Assembly (NCBI GenBank): GCA_027604685.1
Contig: JADHYX010000013.1
Location: 1 to 64,000, forward strand
Source: Lobulomyces angularis
Taxonomy: Eukaryota > Chytridiomycota > Chytridiomycetes > Lobulomycetales > Lobulomycetaceae
Length of the DNA: 64,000 nt
Direction of reading: 5' to 3'
Below are positions 51,570 through 63,010 of the stretch, piece after piece. A model generated the notes under the pieces. It searched no databases, was not told the origin of the DNA, and was given only the letters and a program-made list of their open reading frames with translations. Made by a program: the position numbers and the translations under genes. The first letter of the stretch is position 1. Each line of letters opens with the position of its first letter.

Positions 51570-52002
51570 ATAATTTCACATTTTACATTTGTAAATAAAG
51601 AATAGTTCTGGAATTTGGTTCTAAAAAACTTTCCATTCATTGTTGCAGCATCTAAACGATACATTTACCATAACGCTAAAATAAAAATAATTGTACCTCA
51701 TCATTAGAATAATGAGGATTTTTCAGGAAGTGAAAATGACATGAAAATGACATTGTTGGGGAAAGGGTTTTAGAAATCTTATCTAATCAATTAATAAACT
51801 GGAAATCAAGATGATCGAATTTCAATTTTCAAAACTCTTTCTCTCATTATCGATTAAAAGTTAAGAGATGTAATTTTGCTCTACATTCTTCGCGGAATTA
51901 GTTGTTCGATTTTACGTTTTTCAACTTTTTCTTGGTCACACAAAAAAAAATTAAAAAATTTTATAATTTTTTTTTACTCTCTTCATTATTAAATTATTCA
52001 AA
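51570..52002. other. Intergenic, GAPDH promoter region
   Basis: 433 bases between glyoxalase II and GAPDH. It must hold the promoter of GAPDH, a gene with strong codon bias. No ORF or RNA gene seen. Confidence 0.45.
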
Positions 52003-53360
<1,358 letters not shown>

Positions 53361-53684
53361 ACTTTCACTAAATTTAGTGAAGATAAATTTTTTTTTTTTT
53401 GTTGAAATAAATATATGTCAAGTTATAATATTTAAGTTTGTGTTAAAATTTTTTTCTCAAATACTCCAACATTCGCGGCTTTTAATCGCGACTGCAAAAA
53501 ATAAAAAATAAAAAATATATTTGTAAAATTTCCAAAGCATCGGCATAATTGCTTACTGTTTAATTACTTAGTGGATCTTTTAAGTAATTATCAAAGTTTT
53601 TGGCATTGCAACGGTTAAAAAGATCCCAGTTATTCTATCAATATTCTAACTTACAGCATTTAAATTGCCAGATTGACTGTATAA
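53361..53684. other. Intergenic, nothing recognised
   Basis: 324 bases after GAPDH, with the GAPDH poly-A signal near 53406. No tRNA-like or coding structure found by eye. Confidence 0.45.
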
Positions 53685-56600
53685 ATGGTAGAACAAGTAA
53701 TAGAAGACCCACATCATGATTTCTCTTCTGAAGGTTGGAAAAAGAGAGATCAAAATGAATTTATAAAAACAAGAGCTCAGGTAATATCCAAATCTTTATT
53801 CAACTTTATTTTATTTTTTTTTTTTAAATATTATTATCTTCTTAATTAAGCATTGGTCAGGAAAACTTCATACTAAAAAAAACCAATTTGTTGATAATTA
53901 TGGAAGAGTTTTGCATCTTCGAGGAGTAAATTTGTGTGGAAATTCAAAATTGCCCGTTACAGGTGATAAAAACTTAAAATAATTATTATTTCTTAATAAA
54001 ATGCTGCGCAAAATTAAAATCGAAACGTATTTTTATTGAATAAAGATAATGGATTTTTTAACCATAAAAATGTTTCGTTCATAAACCGACCTTTCCCATT
54101 AAATAAAGCTGATGAGCATTTTAGTAGATTAAGAGCTTGGGGTTTAACTTTTGTTAGACTTTTAGTGCCATGGGAAGCCTTAGGTGAAGATTAAAACCAA
54201 TAAAAAAAAAAAGTTAATTTTAGAATGAAATTAAAAATTTAAATTTATTTATTACGAAAGAAATAAAAGCGTTATATTTATTTATTTAATTTTATTTTTT
54301 AGAACATGATGGACCGGGAATCTACGATGAAAAGTTTATTGATTATTTAATTAAGATATTAGAAAAAGCGAAAGAATATGGGATTCAAGCTTTCATTGAT
54401 CCTCATCAAGACACTGTAAAATTTAATATCTACAACAACTTTTTTAATTTTTGTTGTTAAAAATGTAGTGGTCCAGATTTAGTGGAGGAAGTGGAGCCCC
54501 TGGGTAAATTAGAATAAATTATTTCAAACATTTCATTTCTTACTATAGCAAAATTTAATTTCAAATTTAATTTTGTCATCTAAAAAAATTTTTTAATAAA
54601 TTTTATAGGTGGTGTTTTGAAGTGTGTGGAATGGATTTAACAAAATTTAAAGAGTGCGGAGCTGCTCATATACACGAATTAATACCAGGAGAAAGCGAAG
54701 AATCTAATATTGCTCTTTGGGCTACAAATTACACTAAGTTAGCCTCTGCGACAATGTTTACTGTAAAAGCAGATTTACAAATGAGAAAATAAATTTTTTT
54801 GTTAGTTATTTTTTGCTGGTAATACTTTTGCTCCAGAATCACGTTATAATGGACAGACGTTACAAGATTTTTTACAATCTAGTTTTATAAAATGTTACAT
54901 GCATTTAGCAAAAAGATTAATGCATTTAGATAGTGTGGTAGGATTCGAAGTGCTCAACGAACCGTAACAAAATGGGAAAATTGTTTTATATTTAATTTTC
55001 AATTTCTTTTTTTTTGGGTCAGTCATGCTGGTTATATTGGACTTCCAAGAATTAGCCAGCATTTTGACCAGAACTCGAATTTAAATTTGGGACAATCTCC
55101 ATCTGCATTACAGTCTTTTGCACTGGGAGAAGGAATGACACAAGTAAAACACTTTTTTGGAATTTTATTTTTTAATTTTTAAAAAGGAATGTGAATTTTG
55201 GGTAAAGTCGTGGCCAAGGCCATCAAGGCGGAGTGGAACCTGTATAATCAATCAAGAAAAAGCAACAGTTTGGTTAAATAAGGAATGTATTTGGAAAAAA
55301 CATGGTGTGTGGGGATTAAATGAAAATGGTTTCCCGGTTGCCTTTAAGGACGATTATTTTTGTAAGCATCCAGCTACATCGAAACCTGTAGACTTTATGC
55401 AGGATTTTTACATGCCGTTTATTAAAAGTTATGCATCCGCAATTAGGTCCGTGGATTCCAGTCTTTATATTTTTTTTGAGCCAATTCCAAATGAATACCC
55501 TCCGGTAGTGTCAAAAGAAATGGATGACGAAGTAAATCATTTTTTATTATATTTTTTTTCATAAATTTCAAAGAATTATGTTTATGCACCTCATTGGTAT
55601 GATCTTAAAACTATGTTTACAAAATCCTTTGATGGATTCATTACTCATGACGTTCAAGGACTTTCTAAGGTGATTTAAATTACTACATTATATATAAATC
55701 GCAATTTTAATTAAAATTAAAATTTCTTTCAAATAAAATTAATTTGTTTACATCTTTCCTATTAATATGAAATAAAGGGCACTAAGAATATTTTAACAGC
55801 GACATACTTAGGTTTAGGTGGCGCCAATGAAAATTACAAGTATCTTAAATAAAAAAATTGGATTTAATTTATTATATTAGATATCAAATTTCGAATATTG
55901 TTAAGATTGGTATAAAAAACGTTGGTATGAAGCCCCTGCTTATTGGTGAATGTGGTTGTCCTATGGATATTAATGATAGACAGGTAATATTTAATTTAAT
56001 TTTCCCTCTTGATACAAAAATTTTTTTTATTATTAAAAAAAAACTATAGGCTTTCCAAACAGGTGACTACTCGCATCATAATAATTTCTTGGATGCTGTT
56101 ATTAACGCCATGGAAGTAAATAAAAATATATTAGTTTTTTTTATTAAGTGTATTTTACAATAACTCTTTTCCTAGGCAAATTTTGTTAATTTTACCCTTT
56201 GGAACTATAACCCAGATAATGATAATACGCACGGAGATCATTGGAATGGTGAAGACTTTTCCATTTACTCCCCGAAACCATCAAGGTCTATTGAAAAAAA
56301 AGTGAAAGCTAAATCGAATTTGAATACTCCAAACGAATTGAAAAGAAACAAATTATCTTTGGAAGCGCTGAGAACTCCACTCATTATTCCTCAACAGATT
56401 TTAAGTGATACCGCTAGATTATCTGGTATGTCAACAAATCCAACTACCTCTAATCACAGTGGCCAAGTTTCTTTGTCGCCGGTAACGCCAATGACACCTT
56501 TTGATATTACAAGCGCGTATTTTAATATGGAGGGCGACAGAGATCACCATCATCATATTGGAGGTAGAGCATTGGATGCTATTATTAGAGTTTATGCAGC

Positions 56601-57059
56601 GAAAATAGCAGGAGATCCACTATTAATGAAATTTGATTTACAAACTTTGAGTTTTAAATTGGAGTTTGCCACTAAAGTTGATAGCGATTTTGATAGGCAC
56701 CCTAAAACTTACATTAGTGAAATATTTATACCAAATTACCATTATGGTGGTGTGAAAGGTGTTCAAATTTTAGTAAGCGACGGGGAATTTTGTTATGATC
56801 GAGAAAAACAGACCTTATATTGGAACTATGACCCTAATTACATGGGAATAGTAAAAAATAATAGTGTTATTCATTCTATGGTGAATATAAATTTTTTTTT
56901 TTTTTTTTTTTTAATTTCTTTATTGAAAACTTTTAGAAAATATATGTTCCTGAATTAGAAAAAAAAGATGTATGGGGTTGGTTAGCTGGAATTGGAATTG
57001 CAGTTGGTCTTGTCGCAGTAGGATTTGCATTGGCTAAACTTACCTTTGATTTGTTCTGA
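53685..57059 (+). CDS. GH5 glycosidase, steryl-glucosidase/glucocerebrosidase-like, membrane-anchored
   Basis: Fifteen exons, 53685-53780 through 56937-57059, summing to 808 residues in frame. GH5 landmarks: VLHLRGVNLCGNSKLP, WGLTFVRLLVPWEAL, AFIDPHQDTWSRFSGGSGAP, the acid/base Glu in VGFEVLNEPHAGYIG and the nucleophile Glu in LLIGECGCPMD. This pattern, with the long C-terminal beta domain (VRVYAAKIAGDP-type block, then TYISEIFIPNYHYGG), fits subfamily GH5_12 such as Cryptococcus EGCrP1/2 and yeast Egh1, which cleave glucosylceramide or steryl glucosides. A Ser/Thr-rich insert with DRDHHHHIGG sits before the C-terminal domain. The end DVWGWLAGIGIAVGLVAVGF is a membrane segment, so tail-anchored. 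Substrate preference cannot be told. Confidence 0.85.
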
Positions 57060-57439
57060 ATAAAAAAATTCAGAAGTTATAAGTTTTTATTTTTTTTTTT
57101 TTTTATTTTTTTTTTTTTTTATTTTTTTAATATTAAGATTTCTTAGATAACTAATATTTTTTTTCTTCTTTAACTATAAATTAAAAATACGGCTACATGC
57201 AACATTTGTGTGTAGAATTACTAAGAGAAAAAATCCACCTAAATCTATTTTGCTGTTTGTGTAGATAAACCAATGGCAAGAACAACAAAGAGCCTATTAA
57301 TATTACCATTTTAAGAGTTGGCAATTCCAACAATGTCAAAAGTGAGGTTTTTGTGAGTTGTTCAATAAATTGTGTCTAAAAGTTAAAATTTTATAAAAAG
57401 GATTAAATTTTTTTAACATAATATTTTATTTTCTTAACA
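57060..57439. other. Intergenic with a possible small reverse-strand reading frame
   Basis: 380 bases. Long T runs follow the glycosidase gene. On the minus strand about 60 codons stay open between an acceptor-like site near 57376 and a stop at about 57193, with a hydrophobic stretch MVILIGSLLFFLPLVYLH. No upstream start exon could be found, and it would overlap the promoter of the next gene. I leave it unannotated as a gene. Confidence 0.3.
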
Positions 57440-58514
57440 ATGAGCGTAAAATATGTTTTGTTTGATATGGATGGATTACTACTAGACACCGAAACAATTT
57501 ATACTGAAGTTAGTGTTGATATATGTCGGAAATATGGTAAGCATCGAATTTCACTTACAGAATAAACTGTTTTTTTATGATTATTTTCTTTTAATAAAAT
57601 TAACATGAACAAAAAATTTGAAGGTAAAGTGTTTGACTGGGAATTGAAAGCGAAAATGATGGGTTTAAGAGAAAAAGATGCTGGGGAGCTAATTGTAAAA
57701 ACTTTGGACTTACCAATTTCTGCTGAAGAATACTTAAGGCAAAGATATTTGGGACATGTACAGATTATTAATAACTTTTTATATTTATATTTCTTTATTC
57801 CATTTTTGTTTTTTTACTTTAGGAAGCCCTCTTTCCATTTACGAAACCTTTGTACGCAAAAAAAATCAATTAAAAAATTTTAAGTGAAATTTAAATAATC
57901 TTTTCCCTTTTTTTTTAGGCCAGGAGTGTTAAAACTAGTAAAGCATTTGAAAAAACATAACATTCCTATATGTGTAGCGACTTCATCATATAAAAAAGCA
58001 TATGATTTAAAAATAAAGAACAATCAAGAACTTTTTAGCCTGTTTGAGGAAAAGGTTATATGTGGAGATGATAAAGATATAACTAACGTAAGCTAACCTA
58101 AAAGTAAAAAAAATAATGCTAAAAACAATTTTTCAGTGTTTTTTGTAATTTTAAGAAACAACATATTTTTTAATTGAGATATAACATTTTTCAAAAATAG
58201 GGAAAGCCATATCCAGATATTTTTTTGGCAGGTTAGTAATTGAATTATTTATTTAAAACATTTATTTCTCTAAAATAGCTGCCAGAAAGTTAGGTAAAAC
58301 GATCAATGCAATGGATGAAAACAGAGATTGTTTAGTATTTGAAGATGCTCCTTCGGGAGTTTTAGCAGGTCTAAATGCAAAAATGAGAGTTTGTTGGATT
58401 CCTGATAAAAAATTAAAATTAGATGAACAGTTAACAGGTTTGGTTGACAGTGTAATATTTTCAATGGAAGATTTTGTTCCGGAAAATTTTGGATTACCTA
58501 AATTTGATGATTAG
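57440..58514 (+). CDS. HAD-superfamily phosphatase, pseudouridine-5'-phosphatase (HDHD1)-like
   Basis: Six exons, 57440-57536, 57624-57757, 57823-57851, 57919-58087, 58201-58231 and 58279-58514, 231 residues in frame. HAD motif I is LFDMDGLLLDTE (nucleophile and acid/base Asp), motif II is VATSS, the motif III Lys lies in GKPYPDIFL, and motif IV is VFEDAPSGVLAG. The helical cap is inserted after motif I (DWELKAKMMGLREKDAGELI). This is the HDHD1/GS1 branch, whose members remove phosphate from pseudouridine-5'-phosphate or small sugar phosphates; exact substrate is open. AATAAA at 58539 may end the transcript. Exons of 29 and 31 bases occur. Confidence 0.85.
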
Positions 58515-58556
58515 ATTCTTGCTTATTTTTTGTTTAGAATAAAAGATTTAAATTTT

Positions 58557-58783
58557 ACTTTCTAGAATTTCGCAATATATAGTGTTTGCCTTTTCGTCAG
58601 TAAATAAAGTTTACAATTCATTAATTTAAATAAAGATAGTTTCTTAAAATTAAATTGGTAAATTAATATGCATGTTTAACTTTCTAGAATTTCGCATTAT
58701 ATAGTGTTTGCAATTTCGTCTTTAAAAGTTATTAATTTAAAAATATATAATTTCTTAAACTTAAAGTTGATTAATTTATATGC
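58557..58783 (+). repeat. Two-copy tandem repeat of about 110-115 bases
   Basis: Copy 1 begins at about 58557 and copy 2 at about 58679, both with ACTTTCTAGAATTTCGCA followed by ATATAGTGTTTGC, then TTTCGTC, TTAATTTAAA, TTTCTTAAA and a closing TTAATATGC or TTATATGC. The copies have diverged by several substitutions and small gaps. It fills most of the 379 bases between the HAD phosphatase (plus) and the EF-hand gene (minus), whose 3' ends face each other. Confidence 0.75.
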
Positions 58784-58893
58784 TACTGTCTAATATACAT
58801 GATTACTGCATACTTATGCAAACCAATAATCTTTAGTACTGCATTCTTTTGGCAAATTTAAACTTTTAAATTTACATTTTTTTTTAAATAGTG

Positions 58894-59713
58894 CTAGAAG
58901 AAAGATGATATCCATCGAAATGTTCGCAACCAATAACTATTTTTTTCGTCTTCAAGAACTTTTTCAACATCTATAGCAGCTGTCGCAAACAAATAAAATT
59001 GTTCTAAATCTAATTCCTGAAAAAACAATGAATTACTGTTGAGTTTACACATAAAATTTTATTATACAGAATTCCCATTTAAATCAAACTCCTTATAAAT
59101 TTGGTCAACTGCCTTCGAAGAAAAATTAAATAAAAATCCAAGTGTTTCAAATTCTTTTTTTGAAACTATTCCCATTTTGTTAAGATATAATAATGTGAGA
59201 ATATTCTTACTAGCTTTTGATCCATCTTCATCCAGTAACTCAAAACATGTTCTCCAATGCTGAAACATAAATTGTTTTCCTGTACCATTCTGTTAGACAG
59301 TAAAATAATAATTTAATCTAATTTGCATGTAGAAAAAATTTTGTCCTTACACTAACTGCAACCAGAATACAAATTAGCAAGTAGAATTCATCAAATTCAA
59401 CGGATCCACTTCTGTCTAAATCAAAAATATCAAATACTGACAAGGATCCATTGCGATTTAAATCTGTCACTGTTTCCATAAAAGTTAAAAATTGTATATC
59501 ATCTAATGAACCTTCGCCTTTCCAGTCTATTTTCAAGATAAAATTAAATAAAATTTTACAAAAATATAAATTATCTTTAAATTATTTTTTTCTTTTTGTT
59601 TTTTTACCCAGCATTTGAAAAACTTCGTACACCAGGTTAGTACTTCGCGCATTGAGCAATCCATATTTTGGGTCCAGTGATAACCTTTTAATAAAACTCC
59701 ATTTCACTCTCAT
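58894..59713 (-). CDS. EF-hand protein, EFCAB9-like
   Basis: Four exons, 59713-59608, 59526-59351, 59289-59068 and 59016-58894, 208 residues in frame, near the 197 of human EFCAB9. EF-hand loops: FDLDRSGSVEFDEFYLL (good ligands D-x-D-x-S/G-x-V-x-F-D-E) and FDLNGNSELDLEQFYLF; a third, degenerate, is ELLDEDGSKASK. Family-like context is seen throughout: KYGLLNARS, SLDDIQFLTFMETVTDLN, FYLLICILVA, KQFMFQHWRTCFELLD and FLFNFSSKAVDQIYKEFD. EFCAB9 in animals is the calcium/pH sensor of the sperm flagellum channel CatSper. A flagellar calcium role here is inferred. A generic EF-hand protein is the alternative. Confidence 0.65.
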
Positions 59714-60590
59714 TCCCACTTTTTGGTTTATTTTTATAATCTACTTTTTAAAAATTAATTTTTTTTATTTTTTTTTTTTTAAATTTGTGATTGGGAATAT
59801 TATGGATTGAATAAGGGTTTTAAAATTGGTTACTATTGCAATAAACCAAACAAAAGAAAATATTTTAAGTATTTGTTCAATGACGGATTTTAGTGGAATA
59901 TGTTAGCTTTAAATGAAAAATTTAGTTAAAAAATTGAAGCAGGATTATAAGTAAAAGAATTTGGGAAAAAAAGTTTATCAAATGTCAGAACATATCCTCT
60001 CATTGCATTGAATTTAAAACCGCAAGTGCCAAAACAGTCATTAAAATAATATTCTTTTATTAAAATTAAAGTAATTACTTTTTGGAACTTTTATTGCTGG
60101 ATTTATCAGATTGCCACAACAGCGTTTATAAAGTAGTATTGTTTACTATCCATATAAACAGCTTTTAAGTTCGCAGTCAATATCTACAATTAAAATCTTA
60201 ATCACTTTCATTCAACAAAAAATATAGAAATTCCACCAGCCTGCCATTCAAATGGTGCTGATTCTTAAGTAACAACTTTGAATTGGATTATTTAAATTTT
60301 TTAAAACATACATTTATTTACAATTTAATTAACAAAAAAGACGAAATGAAAAAGCGGTTATACAGTGTTTAAAACAAATGAACTAAGATTGTAGCTGTAA
60401 TAATTAAAAAAAATGGGTTGTTTGGCGAGATATTGGCGGGTGTGGCCTCGATTTGGCACGCCATGGATAAAGTGTTCTTAAGCCCCATTTGAAATTTCAT
60501 TTGCGTCCTCAAAAATACATTACGCCACTGAAAAAACAAACTTTAAAAAAATTTTTTTGTATATATTAAAAAAAAAAAAAAACATCAGCA
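59714..60590. other. Intergenic, zinc-finger gene promoter region
   Basis: 877 bases between two divergent starts (EF-hand gene minus, zinc-finger gene plus). A more G+C-rich patch near 60416-60470 (GGCGAGATATTGGCGGGTGTGG) may be regulatory. No ORF or RNA gene seen. Confidence 0.4.
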
Positions 60591-61610
60591 ATGGAGATGA
60601 CACAGATAAACAGTGCAGAGTCGCAAGATAACTTGAAAAAAAATAGTTTATCTTCCAACTATGAAACCAACTGCCTCACTTCAATTATCGTTCCCAGTTC
60701 TCCTGCACAATTTCAAAACACAAATTCAATTCGCTCAAATAATTTAACTGCGTTTAATCTATCTCACTTAAACAATTATCCACAAGTACCTGCTCTAAAA
60801 TCAAACTATATGCAAAACTTTCCTAGTTCTAATCCTACTCCAAAGTTTGACAATTGTTCTGCAGAGGAAAGTAATATATATCAAAACGTAATGCACTACA
60901 ATAATGTTTTGACCAATTCTCCTACAAGCTATTCTAACAGTAATGATCAAACCACTACCAATGTAAATAACATGTTCACCGCGTATCCAAGTCCCCCTAC
61001 CCAATTTCACGATTTTTACGCAAACTCTAATGATTCTTCTAATATAATATCAAGCATTCCAGTTTCAAAATCTGAATCTAAGAAAGCTAGCTCAATATCC
61101 GATTCTGTCAAGTCAGTTTCGGAGAGTAGTGAAGAAAATGGGAAAAGCGAAAGTGCTGGTGATGGAACTAAACATCCCTGTCCATTTCCAGGTTGTAAAA
61201 AATTGTTCACAAGACTTTACAATGTAAAAAGTCATATGGTTTGTCATTCAGGTATTGATATCATTCATTGTATTTCCATAACTGTTCTTCAACTTATCAA
61301 AAGGAACTCGACCTCATGTTTGTACGCAATGTTCGGCTACGTTTTGCCGTAAGCACGATTTACAAAGGTACTTAAAATATTTTTTACATGGACGAATCTT
61401 ATGATAAATAGGCACTTTCGTACCACTCACTCAAATGAGCGTCCTTGGCAGTGTAACAGGTGCAGCAAAAGTTTTGCCAGAAGAGATCACTATAAGAGGC
61501 ATATGAGAGTTGAGGAAAGTTTGATGGCAAGAAGAGATCTTGCGCAGCAGGTCCAGTGGGAAAATAACAGCCATCAGATTGTCCATCAACAACTACAACA
61601 TATTTTTTAA
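60591..61610 (+). CDS. C2H2 zinc-finger transcription factor, Crz1-like
   Basis: Three exons, 60591-61251, 61304-61367 and 61412-61610, 307 residues in frame. The N-terminal 190 residues are Asn/Ser/Thr-rich and look disordered, like an activation domain. Three zinc fingers follow: CPFPGCKKLFTRLYNVKSHM with VCH, CTQCSATFCRKHDLQRHFRT with TH, and CNRCSKSFARRDHYKRHMRV. The third lacks the usual last histidine (RVEES follows). TRLYNVKSH and RKHDLQRH resemble the first two fingers of fungal Crz1, the calcineurin-controlled regulator, but no PxIxIT docking site was found, so the link is only by finger similarity. Nuclear DNA binder is secure; the target is not. Confidence 0.75.
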
Positions 61611-61983
61611 TTCCAAGAAAATTCAAGTTCCACATCGCGTTTTTGTACATTATGTTCTTTTTACAAATTTTACTATTATCATATTTTTATTTGCGGCTAT
61701 TGTATTTATTTTTAGCGTCTTCTTCTTTTCAGCTGCTGGTTCAGTAATTTAAAAAAAAAATAAAAAATGTAATTTATTTAAACATTTAAAAGATTAAATA
61801 TATGCTAAATTAAAAAAAGAAAATAAAAATTTTGATTAGCTTTTTGAACAAAAAATTTTTTTTTTTTTCATATAAAAATCCAAAATTTTATTCAAATAAT
61901 AATTTATTAAATTTTCTAATTGCGAAACTAAAAAGTATTTAATTTTGAATTGACAAAAAAAAAAATTTTTTAATACAATCAAT

Positions 61984-62049
61984 ATGGATCCAAACTATAG
62001 TCAAGAACAGCGTACAAATGACCCATATCCACAACCAGCTTCACAAAAC
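61984..62049 (+). other. Orphan first exon (MDPNYSQEQ...)
   Basis: An ATG at 61984 opens 22 codons (MDPNYSQEQRTNDPYPQ..QN) followed by a GTAAAA donor. Eighteen bases further on starts the second copy of the dispersed repeat, and no matching second exon was found. It may be the start of a gene cut off by the insertion, or of a gene with a long first intron. Confidence 0.35.
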
Positions 62050-62067
62050 GTAAAAAATCAATATAGA

Positions 62068-62228
62068 TTTTTAATTTAAATTGAAATTAAAATAATTATA
62101 TTTTTTTTTTTTTTTGTGAGTTAAAAAAAAAAAGTAAGAAAGTAAAAAAAATTAAAATTGATGTACATAAAAGCTAATAAAATTACCTAAAAATAATAAA
62201 AAATCAACAATGAAAACTAAAAATGTAA
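62068..62228 (+). repeat. Dispersed repeat, copy B
   Basis: Nearly identical to copy A at 10346-10495, with the same order of T run, GTGAGTTAA, A run, AGTAAGAAAGTAAAA, TGTACATAAA and AATAATAAAAAATCAACAATG. It differs by a short insert (AATTAAAATAATTATA) before the T run and a few substitutions. No terminal inverted repeats or target duplications could be fixed. Confidence 0.75.
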
Positions 62229-63010
62229 TAATTAAAGACTCCCCCACACTGAAAAGGCAATGAAAATTATTATAATAAAATTTTTTGCGTTACTTAACTT
62301 AATGAAGGTAATGAAAAATTATTCAATGTTTTTTTTAAAAAAATTTTCCTGGATATTATTGCAACCTAAAACACCAAAAAGTTTAATTTCTACAAAAAAA
62401 AGACTTTTATTAAAATAATGGACAATTTCCACAAACAAAGTTACTTGATTTCAAAGATCACTTACTTCTTTTTACCGATAGGAACTTTTTAATTTTTATG
62501 TTATTTAAAATCTTGGTGTTGGATTTTATGTCAAAAGAAAGAAACTTTATACCGTTTTGGACACCTATTTACAAATTCTAGGTTTTTTTTAATTTAGAGA
62601 CGTTTAATTCATAAAGCTCGGTGTTTAGGAAAAAAAAACAAGGTTTTTTCTTAGATGAACCTATTCACAAAAAACTTGCTCAACTTGTGTAAAACTAAAG
62701 GATCCAAAAATTTCGAAGAGCTATTTTTGTAGTCAACGCAAGAAAACGGTTGGAAGAGATGAAGACGTGGCAAAATGCATTTTAATGATAGATTTAGTTT
62801 TAAGTAAACTTTTGTGTAGAAAGAATTAAAAAAAATAAATCGTCTGCGCTCATTGGCGATTAAAGAACTTGATATAACGGTGGATTAGTTCAACTTTTGT
62901 TAGATTTTCTTCGTAATATTTTTTTTTAGTTAAGTTTATTAAAATTTGTCAAGTTATATTATAGTTAATATATGGAGCGGCGCTTTAAAAAAAAAAGTAC
63001 ATAACAAAAA
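62229..63010 (+). other. Debris downstream of repeat copy B
   Basis: No intact gene. A plus-strand stretch near 62680-62830 stays open for about 45 codons (KLKDPKISKSYFCSQRKKTV, then GRDEDVAKCILMIDLVL and SKLLCRKN), ending in stops, with further coding-looking pieces upstream in other frames. It looks like an old mobile element or dead gene. Confidence 0.35.
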
